From: Mycosphaerella arachidis
Taxonomy: Eukaryota > Ascomycota > Dothideomycetes > Mycosphaerellales > Mycosphaerellaceae
Assembly: GCA_001297265.1 (NCBI GenBank)
Contig: LIHB01000006.1
Coordinates: forward strand, 602,261-666,260
DNA length: 64,000 nucleotides
Direction of reading: 5' to 3'
The position numbers and the translations under genes were made by a program. The notes under the pieces are model-generated. The model was not told the DNA's origin. It was given only the letters and a program-made list of their open reading frames with translations, and made no database searches. Below are positions 22,470-31,463 of the stretch, piece by piece (position 1 is the first letter of the stretch; each line of letters begins with the position of its first letter).

Positions 22470-24626
22470 ATGGTCAAGACCATAATCAAAGTCCCATGTT
22501 CCTCAGCGAACATTGGCCCGGGCTTTGACGTGATCGGTCTTGCACTTTCAGTCTGGCTAGAAGTCACTCTCACCACCGACGACCAGGCATCATCTGGAGC
22601 ACCCTACAACTGCAGGATTACATACGAGGGTGTTGGCGCCGAAAACGTGCCTCTAGAAGCAGACCGAAACCTCATTACTCAGACCGCACTTTATGTGTTG
22701 CGATGCGATGGCCAAAGGTCATTTCCACCCAACACGCATGTTCACATCAACAACCCAATACCACTGGGACGAGGCTTGGGATCTTCTGGCGCAGCAGTGG
22801 TCGCAGGTGTAGCGCTCGGCAGTGAAGCAGGCAAGCTCAATCTCTCGAGGGACCGCATTCTGGATTACTGCTTGATGATTGAAAGACATCCGGACAATAT
22901 CGCCGCAGCACTGTATGGTGGCTTCGTCGGCAGTTACCTCAAGGAACTCAACCCGGAAGATATGAAGCGAAAAGAAATTCCTCTGGCAGAAGTTCTTCCT
23001 GCGCCTCAGGGTGGTGTCGATACTGGGTTGACGCCACCGATCCCGCCGAACGCTATTGGCAAGCACATTCGCTTTCACTGGGCACCGGAGATCAAGTGTA
23101 TCGCCATTATCCCGGAATTCGAAGTCAAGACTGCCATGGCTCGTGAGGTGGTGCCGCAAACCTACGATAAGAAGGACGTGATCTACAACCTGCAGAGAGT
23201 GGCGTTATTGACGACTGCGCTCGGCCAGAGTCCACCGAACCCAGAACTTATCTACGATGGCATGCAAGACAAGATCCATCAACCATACCGCAAAACACTC
23301 ATTCCTGGCTTGACCGAGATTCTGCACTCGGTGACGCCAAGCACACATCCGGGTCTGCTTGGTGTATGTCTCTCAGGAGCTGGACCTACGATCCTGGCAC
23401 TGGCGACGGAGAACTTTGAGCAGATTGCGAGCAGACTAATTGACCAACTCAAGAAGAGCTACAGAGAAGCCAAGTCTGTCGATCTGGAATGCAACTGGAA
23501 GCTGCTGGAGCCTGCCACTGACGGACTCACGATCACTCATGAAGGTGAAGCACAGAGCAAGGGCATGACTTACGCAGATGCTGGTGTATCAATCGACGCC
23601 GGTAATAACTTCGTTGAGAGGATCAAAGCAGCTGTGAAATCGACTAGCAGACCCGGTGCAGATGCCGAAATTGGTGGCTTCGCAGGCGCGATAGACCTTG
23701 TGGCAGCTGGCTACGAAGAGCCTCCCACGATAGTATCTTGTATTGATGGCGTCGGCACCAAGCTCATGATCGCCTTCGGCATCGAAGACTACTCCACTGT
23801 CGGCATCGACCTCGTAGCCATGAGCGTAAACGACTTGATCGTCCAAGGCGCAGAACCTCTCACATTCTTGGACTACTACGCCTGCTCAAAGCTCGATCTC
23901 GACATCGCAGCTCCGTTCGTCGAAGGCGTCGCCAAGGGCTGCATAGAAGCCGACTGCGCCTTAGTCGGTGGCGAGACGGCAGAAATGCCAGGTCTCTACA
24001 CTGGGAAGGACTTCGACGCGGCCGGGGAGGCCAACGGCGCCATCAGAAGAGGTCGCAAAGCACTGCCAGATGTCGACTCAATGCAAGAGGGAGATGTCCT
24101 TCTTGGTCTACCGAGCAGTGGCGTGCACTCCAACGGCTACTCCCTCGTGCGGAAGATCCTGGAACGTGAACGCCTCGGCTACCGCGACCAAGCACCTTGG
24201 GACAGCACCAAGTCTGTTGGTCAAAGTCTGCTCACGCCCACCAGAATCTACGTCAAGCCGCTCATGGCTGCCATCGAGAAGGATCTTCTGCTCGGTATGG
24301 CACATATCACAGGTGGCGGACTGGAAGACAACATTCCTCGCATGTTGCCGAAGGATGGACACCTCGCTGCTGAGGTCGATGTTTCGACATGGGAGGTACC
24401 TCCCGTACTCAAGTGGCTGAAGCAGGCTGGGAATGTGAGCAGTCGGGAGTTTGCAAGGACGTGGAACACCGGTCTGGGTATGGTGATTGTGGTGAAAGAG
24501 AGTCTTGTGGCGGAGGCTACGAAAGTGCTAGAGAGCAAGGGCGAGAAGGTGCACCGGATTGGTAAGCTCGTGGCCCATGAGGGCGAGGGTGTGGTTCTGA
24601 AAAATTTGGAGTACTGGAAGAAGTGA
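22470..24626 (+). CDS. Fused homoserine kinase - phosphoribosylformylglycinamidine cyclo-ligase (AIR synthetase)
   Basis: A single uninterrupted frame of 718 aa. Residues 1 to about 353 are homoserine kinase of the GHMP family: VPCSSANIGPGFDVIG at the N-terminus, the phosphate loop PLGRGLGSSGAAVV near 97-110, and LSGAGPTILAL near 301-311. It phosphorylates homoserine in threonine synthesis. After a short linker (EGEAQSK), M366 starts a complete PurM/AIR synthetase: TYADAGVSIDAGN, the DGVGTKL loop near 425, GIDLVAMSVNDL, GAEPLTFLDYYA, LVGGETAEMPG near 499-508, GLPSSGVHSNGYSLVRKIL and AHITGGGLEDNIPR. That domain makes the imidazole ring of purines (FGAM to AIR). Both halves look full length with their core motifs, so this is not a truncated duplicate. 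In fungi AIR synthetase is normally the C-terminal half of the Ade5,7 protein, so this partner is unusual. Confidence 0.93.
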   Translation: MVKTIIKVPCSSANIGPGFDVIGLALSVWLEVTLTTDDQASSGAPYNCRITYEGVGAENVPLEADRNLITQTALYVLRCDGQRSFPPNTHVHINNPIPLGRGLGSSGAAVVAGVALGSEAGKLNLSRDRILDYCLMIERHPDNIAAALYGGFVGSYLKELNPEDMKRKEIPLAEVLPAPQGGVDTGLTPPIPPNAIGKHIRFHWAPEIKCIAIIPEFEVKTAMAREVVPQTYDKKDVIYNLQRVALLTTALGQSPPNPELIYDGMQDKIHQPYRKTLIPGLTEILHSVTPSTHPGLLGVCLSGAGPTILALATENFEQIASRLIDQLKKSYREAKSVDLECNWKLLEPATDGLTITHEGEAQSKGMTYADAGVSIDAGNNFVERIKAAVKSTSRPGADAEIGGFAGAIDLVAAGYEEPPTIVSCIDGVGTKLMIAFGIEDYSTVGIDLVAMSVNDLIVQGAEPLTFLDYYACSKLDLDIAAPFVEGVAKGCIEADCALVGGETAEMPGLYTGKDFDAAGEANGAIRRGRKALPDVDSMQEGDVLLGLPSSGVHSNGYSLVRKILERERLGYRDQAPWDSTKSVGQSLLTPTRIYVKPLMAAIEKDLLLGMAHITGGGLEDNIPRMLPKDGHLAAEVDVSTWEVPPVLKWLKQAGNVSSREFARTWNTGLGMVIVVKESLVAEATKVLESKGEKVHRIGKLVAHEGEGVVLKNLEYWKK

Positions 24627-24700
24627 AGACGAAGTCCGGGATATCTCCCATGAAATGCAGAACAACGCCTCTTATTAGATGCGGTCCTGAATGACCGCCA

Positions 24701-26442
24701 TCACAACTGATAAAGCATCACATACTTCTCACCTTCCACCACACCACCCGTTTCCACCTCCAAGGCCCTCCTAGCTTTCCTCTTGTTCGACAACCTCAAG
24801 CCCACGTACAGCACCGTCATACCCACGATGCTCAAACAGCTGAACGCAGTTCCCACCGAAAAGCCTATCCGACATCAGCAAGCCACTCTATCCCATTCTC
24901 AATTCTCCACACAGTACTCACCCGTCCTATACCCCGGCTCCTCCTCACTCAAGTAAACGTTACTACTCACCAAAGCACCACAATTCCCCACCGCCGTCGT
25001 CATCGCAAAAGCCACAACGCGCCTATACCCCTTCCCCACATTGATCGCATTCCACACGACCATGATAGGCATGACAACATAACACCCAGAAGCCATGAAG
25101 AAGGTTCCCATGTAGCGGATATTGGTAGCAGGGTGGTGGGCGAGCTGGATCGCAAGACCGGTGAGATTCAAGAGACCGCCGAAGAGAGCGAAGGCGTAGC
25201 GCTGCTTGAGCTTCTCGGCAGCGTAGGCGCAGGATAATGTTAGGACGAAGGCTGCGCAGTAGATGGGGATGGAGTGGACTTGTGCTTGGACGGAGGTGTA
25301 GCCGAGACCTTTGAGGATTGAGGGAAGGAAGGCGACGACTGAGGAGGCGTTTTCTTGGAATCCCATGTAGACCAGAGTTGCGAGCCAGATTTTCCAGTCG
25401 GAGAGGGCTGTGAGGATTTCTTTACGGATGATTATGTCTTTCTCTTCTTGTGGTCCGAGGCGTTGCAGGAGGACTTCTTTCTCTTTGCCGGTGAACATCT
25501 TGGTGTCTTGGGGGAAAGCGGGTATGAAGAAGTAGGCGAGGAGGGCGAGGACGCAGGTTAGGATCCCTTCGACCTGGGAGATACAGTCAGTATCCTCAAC
25601 TCCACGTCCACATCTCAAAGCTCGAGCTCACAATGAATATCCACCTCCACCCAGCAATGCCTCCAGCACCATCAGCCTTCGACAGCAAGTACGAGAAGAG
25701 TCCATTGAAGGCTCCCGCGATAATCGCACCGCTCATAAAGAACGCGTACCGTCTCAAGAACTCGCCATCCTTGTAGTAGCTGCCAATAAGATAAGCACAT
25801 CCAGGTAGGAAGCCCGCTTCGAAGACTCCCATCATGAAGCGGCACGCCACGAGGCCACCTATAAATCGCACGCAGTCAGTAGCAGCTCATGACCCACAAG
25901 TGCCATCAACCATCCGATAGACTCACCCCAACCCCTAACAAACCCCTGCCCCAACGCAAAAACTCCCCAGATGAACATCATATAACTCAAACTCCTCGGC
26001 CCAATTTTCTTAAAGGCAATACTCGCCGGGATCCCAAACGCCATATACGCGATCGTAAAAACCATCACAGCCTACCGACAACATCCGAGTCAGTCACAAA
26101 CACAACTTCCGCAAGCTGTACATAAACCCAGGCGCCAGAGTCTTCAATACCTACCAAATTGTACCGATTCCCCATAAGCCTCAAATCACGACCCATACCA
26201 GCAATCTTAGCATTGCCGATATTCGAGCGGTCCGCAAAAGAGACGATGAAGAGGACATTGAGCATGGGCAGGAAAGTGAAGTCGAGTCTGCGGAGGATGC
26301 GGCGCTCGATGGCGGCGTCTACGGGAGAAGGTGATGTGGCCTCTGCGGTGCTGGTCTCGGCGGGTGGCCGTAGACATTCTGTGCGTAGTCGTTGCTCAGG
26401 AGGCCCTGTGGCCTCCGGGGGAGTGTGATGTGTCGAGTCCAT
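24701..26442 (-). CDS. MFS carrier of the anion:cation symporter (DAL5/allantoate permease) family
   Basis: Five exons: 26442..26155, 26071..25927, 25858..25632, 25573..24922, 24864..24701; total 1476 nt, 491 aa; introns 83, 68, 58 and 57 bp, all phase-consistent. After a polar N-terminus of about 55 residues there are twelve membrane segments. The family signature is visible: SFADRSNIGNAKIAGM before helix 2, RFMMGVFEAGFLPG in helix 4, and GWRWIFIVEG at the end of helix 6. The C-terminal tail has the basic run RLSNKRKARR. Relatives import carboxylates, allantoate, nicotinate, pantothenate or small peptides with protons at the plasma membrane; the substrate cannot be assigned. It converges on the homoserine kinase fusion gene with 74 bp between stops. 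Confidence 0.92.
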
Positions 26443-27055
26443 GTTTGTGAGGTGTAGCGAAGGTGGTGTCGTGGTTGAACTGAGGGTGTTACAGTAAACT
26501 TTACGCGTCGTGAGGAAGCAACGAGCGTTCGTGTGCCGTGTCATCGAGCCGTTTGTTCGCGAAGTGAAGCTCGATTAGCCTTTCGGGTCGCTGTTGCATA
26601 TGCCGTGTCGCTCGTGGCTTGGCGGACGCTCTTGTAAGGAAAGGACTGGTTTCATCTTGGTGGAAGGGAATGGTCAATGGTGTTCATGGTTGAGTACTTA
26701 TCGTGACCCTCTCTGCACTAGTAAGATGCTCAATTCTCGGGCTTCTCAAACGTTCCCAGCTCGTTTTGATCAGACTCGAGTTTGGCCAAATTCACTACGG
26801 TAGCAAACTTGCTTCAGAGACACATGATCGAGCAACAAGCATAACGGAATCTGAAGGACACAACTGAAGAAGTTTCCCAATAGCTTTGGATATGGACGGA
26901 CTCCTTGAATGCCCTCTCGCTATGTACCTCATAGACATCGCTTCGTTTCATGGCTAGCAAAGGCACCTGGCCTGCTATCGTATGCATCACCGCTCATCGT
27001 CTATCTTCAATCACAGTCAGCATCCCACTCATACTCTATTGATGTAGCGGGATAC
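26443..27055. other. Spacer between the malate dehydrogenase stop and the carrier start
   Basis: 613 bp on the shared minus strand, serving as promoter for the DAL5-like carrier and 3' flank of malate dehydrogenase. Only short frames occur and no motif is assigned. Confidence 0.4.
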
Positions 27056-28424
27056 TTACTTTGGTGGTGGTGGGTTGTGGACGAACTCGATACCCTTCTC
27101 GATGTTGCCCTTGAGACCCTCGTAGCACTTCTGGAGAAGCTTCTTCTCGTACTCGTTGGCCTCCTTGACGACATTGTGCGCCTTTTGGGCGCCACCCTTG
27201 CCGAGCTCGATGGGTACTGAGAAGTACTCGAGGCCAGTCTCCTTGACAATCTCGTCACCGCCATCGACACCCGGCAGGTAGACGAATGTTGGCTCAACGA
27301 TGCCGGACTCGCCCTTGAAAGCCTTGATGACCTGCTCAGCGAAGCGGAAACCAGCGTATGCCATGGAGAGTGTGGCTGAGCCAGCACCGTCCTTGGCCTT
27401 GACGACCTCGTCACCACCGAACTGCACGCGGGTGGTAAGGGCATCGAGCTTGTCCGCTGGGATGTTGACCGGTGGCTCAGCCTTGGAGAAGAGAGGGACG
27501 ATGGTCTCGCCAGAGTGACCGCCGATGACGGGAATCTTGGTCTTGGCCGGGTCCTTTGTGCCGGTGATGGACTGCACGAAAGTCTCTGCGCGCACGACGT
27601 CGAGAGTGGTGACACCGAAGAGCTTCTTTGGGTTGAAGACACCGGCCTTCTTGAGGACTTCAGCGGCGATTGGGACTGTCGAGTTGACTGGGTTGGAGAT
27701 GACGAGGACAAAAGCGTCTGGGCAGTTGTCTGCAACTCCCTGAATGAGACCCTGCACGATGCCGGCGTTGATCTTGAACAGGTCGTCACGGGTCATGCCA
27801 GGCTTGCCTATGCAATTGTCAACGTCGGCCTGCCTTTCGTCCTATCCGTCCATCCGCCGCTCGCACGGAACAGACGCCCGGGTGTGTGATATAGAGTATT
27901 TGTGCGACTTACGTGGAATACCAGCGGGAATGACCACGATGTCAGCGCCCTTGAACGCCTTCTTGATACCATCGCCCTCCTCTGGAAGGTAGCCCTCGAT
28001 TTGAGCAACGGATGAGATGTGCGAGAGATCGGCGGTGACACCGGGGGTGTTCACGACATCGTAGAGGGCGAGCTGGTCGATGAGAGGGCTGGCCTTGAGG
28101 AGGAGCGAGAGTGGTTGACCGATACCGCCGGAGGCACCTGCGACGACTGTGATGGGTGGTTAGTTGAGCTTCGGGTGAGGTTCTTGCTGAGTGGCAGCGT
28201 TGTGCCGCTTGGCTTGGTCCTTCCTTCGATACTGATTGCCGCCATAGGTGATGGCCAACGAGACCAATGTGTCCGCCGCGGGCAGTGATGTGAGGTGGGT
28301 GCTTCAGTCTCACTCACGAACACCACCTTCTTGCCAATGGCGGCGGCAATGGTCAAGCGGTGACTCCTCGAGTAGAAGGTCCCATCAACACGATGGCGGG
28401 GTAGCTCTTACCTGCTTTGACCAT
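27056..28424 (-). CDS. NAD-dependent malate dehydrogenase, cytosolic type
   Basis: Three exons: 28424..28412 (13 nt, encoding MVKA plus one base), 28146..27913 and 27807..27056; total 999 nt, 332 aa. Introns are 265 and 105 bp; phases agree. It interconverts malate and oxaloacetate. Sequence marks are the N-terminal NAD loop VVAGASGGIGQPLSLLL, YDVVNTPGVTADLSHI, the substrate arginines in IPRKPGMTRDD, VLVISNPVNSTVPI, TTLDVVRAETFV, and the active-site histidine loop IGGHSGETIVPL. There is no presequence, unlike mitochondrial isoenzymes, and the tail NPPPPK is not a peroxisomal signal. The first exon is tiny and the first intron long for this organism. The stop codon is immediately overlapped by a GTAAGT sequence (see findings). 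Confidence 0.93.
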
Positions 28425-29158
28425 GATTGCTGCCGTCTGCGATGCTGTGTGTTAGTTTTCGTGAGATGGTTGTAGTTGTTATGAGGAGGAGGAGGAGCTT
28501 GAACAAGTTTTGTTGTGAGTTCCAAGACGGAAGGAGCAGTGGAATCGGTGAATGGGAGTCAGGTGGGAGCTGCAGGGCAATCAATGTGGGGCAATTTGTT
28601 TGGAGGGAAACTACGTGATCGCGGGGTTGTCCGTTCGTTCCAGGCTCCATCTTCGTCTTGTATCTCGTGCCAGCTCACTGATGCTTCACTCAGTGCTATG
28701 CCATAATTTCGCAGTCGTCATGCAGAACCGCCGAGGCGAAGACAGGAAGTGAAGTTGATGGAGCGAGGCCGACGGCCCGGGAGGTTCTCCCAAGCGCATA
28801 TCGCGATACCCATCTCTTCCGAGCTGCACCAATGGTCCATGCCAGTTTTGATATGTAGGATAAAAGCTGACCTCTAAACAGCCGGTGCCGTCTTCCTGCA
28901 TTTGCTAGTCATGTACTCAAACAATCCATGACCCTCGCCCTCTGAGACCTCTTTCTTAACCAGGTCCGTGACAGCCAAGTCCAATGCAGAATCCAGACAT
29001 CCTGTTCCCACTGCTCGCAATCTATCGCTACGCCTCGCAACCCACTTTGGCTTGGGAGAGATAATCCAGCTCACCTCAATACCTCCCTTTTGTGTGCGCC
29101 AAAGCCCCGGCGGACTAGATTTGATACCTCGAGCAGGACCATCGTGCAATAATGGGTT
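28425..29158. other. Spacer upstream of malate dehydrogenase
   Basis: 734 bp between the HapE stop and the malate dehydrogenase start on the same strand. It should hold the malate dehydrogenase promoter. A pyrimidine-rich tract precedes the ATG on the minus strand (about 28440-28500). No coding signal was found. Confidence 0.4.
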
Positions 29159-30166
29159 CTATCCATTATTGCCGTAATCTTGCTCACCGTCTGCGTCTTG
29201 GTCCTCGCCTCCACCTTGCGGTACTTGCTGGTACTGCTGTGGATGGCCGGGTGGTTGCGGTGGTGGGTACATCTACCGCTGTCAGCTCCTCAGCGACTTT
29301 TATAGACCGTGGACTGGTGTGTGACTTACGTTCTGTTGTGGCATGCCCTGTGGCATCTGACCCATTGGATACTGCTGTGCCGTGTATATGCTCGGATCGA
29401 ACATTTGCTGACCTCCGTATGGTGGTTGTTGCTGAGGTGGCGGGTACGCGCCCATCTGCTGCTGATACTGCTGAGGCGGCATGTGCTGTTGGTCCACGCC
29501 GCCAAAGTCAGGCTGTTGGCCCATCGAAGGCTGCGGCTGCATTCCGTCGCCGCCTTGTCCACCCGGTTGATTAGGATCTGGCACAGTATATGTGCCGACC
29601 GGAGTGTACTCGGGCCGCCTCTTGTGTTGTGGCGTGGCGTCCTCTCGAGGGACGATATCGATCAAGAAGTCGAACATGTCACTCTTCGCCAGTGCCGAGG
29701 CAATATCACTGCGCTGGAGTGTCCTCCGCTTGTTCTCCTCTGCATGAATCCAGGCTCGCATGGTGAGCTCCGTGATGAAAATGTCGCAGCCCTTTGCGAA
29801 CAGGATTGGTGCTTCGGCGCTGATCATCTTGACTTCAGGGTCTGCCTTCATCACTTTCTTGATACGAGCAAGTGGGAGTTGATGTAGCTTGTAATCATGT
29901 TCGTCTGTTTCGAGCTTCGTGACCTGATTCTGCCAATACGTGTTGAGGATGTCGCGATAAGGCCCGCTCAAGCCTTGCGATACGTTCTGCCAGTGTCCTG
30001 TGAACGTCTCAGGGGGAGGTGCATGTCCATTTGCAGCAATTGCGGCGCTGGCTCCGTAATGTCCTCCATGGTTATGATCATAGACTGGCAGTCCGTTCTT
30101 GCCGTCGTATCGCTTGGGTGCTTGCTGCGCCTGCCCGGGCGGGAGTGCCCCGTACGGCGTCTGCAT
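29159..30166 (-). CDS. hapE: CCAAT-binding complex subunit HapE (NF-YC/Hap5)
   Basis: Two exons, 30166..29330 and 29272..29159; total 951 nt, 316 aa; a 57-bp intron with GTAAGT donor and phase 0. The histone-fold domain lies near residues 95-185: LPLARIKKVMKADPEVKMI, SAEAPILFAKGCDIFITEL, TMRAWIHAEENKRRTLQ, RSDIASALAKSDMFDFLIDI. This is the NF-YC core that pairs with HapC (NF-YB) and recruits HapB to CCAAT boxes; in fungi the complex also carries HapX for iron control. The upstream GHWQNVSQGLSGPYRDILNTYWQ block is typical of fungal HapE/Hap5. The C-terminal third is Gln/Pro/Gly-rich and ends in an acidic stretch supplied by exon 2. The start at 30166 is the first in-frame ATG. Confidence 0.95.
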
Positions 30167-31463
30167 GGCGCGTCGTCCGATGGGACGTGTATGTATTGAA
30201 GTCGCCGACGCTCAGCGCCAGTGGTGCACCAATGCGATTGTCGCAGCGGATGCGCGTCACCTCTCAGTACCGTCTCCTACTGACGTTGCGTGCGCGCGCC
30301 GGTCTCGCAGTCAAGGCGGTGACGGGTGGGTGGTCTTTACGATGCAAGCTAGCTTGTGGTTGCGCTGGCGCGTGAGATGTAGTCGATGGTATGCGATTCA
30401 ATCTGTTCGTCGTCGCGTTAGCCAGGTTCGGTATACTCAATCGCTGCGACAAATGCCATGGCCGGTCGCATCGCTGCCATGATGAAGCTGCGGCGTCTCT
30501 ATGGACTGGGTTGTCGCGCCGCGCGATTTGGTTGTTGTTTACCAACATGTTGATACATACATCGAATGACGTTACGTTTCGAGCGGTCGCGGTCCTGGTC
30601 GCCGGTCGGATCTCGCAGTCGACCAGTAATATGTGTTGCCCAATGAGATGAGGAACGAGGCGAAGCCAATAAGAGGGAAGTTGGGACAGGACGACTGGCC
30701 TTGGCGAGGAAAGCGCGGCTGAAGGTCTCCTGCGGGGATCCTTGACCCGAGGCAATGGATATGACAGGAGGGAGCTGCTCACGAGGAATTGGATCCTGTA
30801 TGCTGTGGCAGGTGGCGTTCACGAGGAAGAGGAGCGAAGACGGTGGTATGGAGTGCTACAGCCTACACTCGTACTAAGAAGCGGCGCTGCATATGCATGT
30901 TGGAACTCGAGATGCATCCTGCTGCACGAGGCACTACATTGATTACGCACTGCACACAGCAGTCCACCCCCACACAATTCCGCCTCCCCATACCTGTCAA
31001 CAGATGCTAACGAACGGTGAACGCGCGGTCGATGAGCTGGCATTGCCTGCATAACCAGCCGTTGTTGACGGTGACATATCGCCCGCGCGCCTGTCGGTGA
31101 GGGCGGATGCTGCAGCTTTAGCCGCTGTCGAATGAATTGATGCGCTGGCAGGTATCCAAGTACCTACCTATAGTGGCATGCCGACTGCGAGCACCCTGCC
31201 GCACAGGGAAAAAGCAATAGGCTACCGAGTCCGATTTTACCTGCACTGCCTCGAACGATAATAGAGAGCTACATGTGTGACGTGCCTGTCTGCGGCACAC
31301 GTGCTCATCAGCCAACCACTCGCGCGTCCAATATGCGGCTCGCCAGGGCCACGATCCACCGCATCGTTCATCGGGTCTCAATATGCTGTGCAACAGTGAC
31401 GAGGAGAACGAAGATGCGCAGCAAGCAAACATTTCATCCTTTTTGCTATGTTTCGCGTGGTAA
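30167..31463. promoter_or_regulatory. hapE upstream region with three CCAAT pentamers
   Basis: 1.3 kb between the glycyl-tRNA synthetase stop and hapE. CCAAT occurs on the plus strand at 30229-30233, 30640-30644 and 30666-30670, that is 63, 474 and 500 bases before the hapE ATG and in reverse orientation relative to it. The last two are 26 bp apart. No other coding signal is recognised. Confidence 0.45.

Noticed and set aside
27000..27060. Hidden peroxisomal targeting signal on malate dehydrogenase by alternative splicing
   Set aside because: I tried the nearby downstream AG acceptors in phase; the resulting tails do not end in an SKL-like tripeptide.
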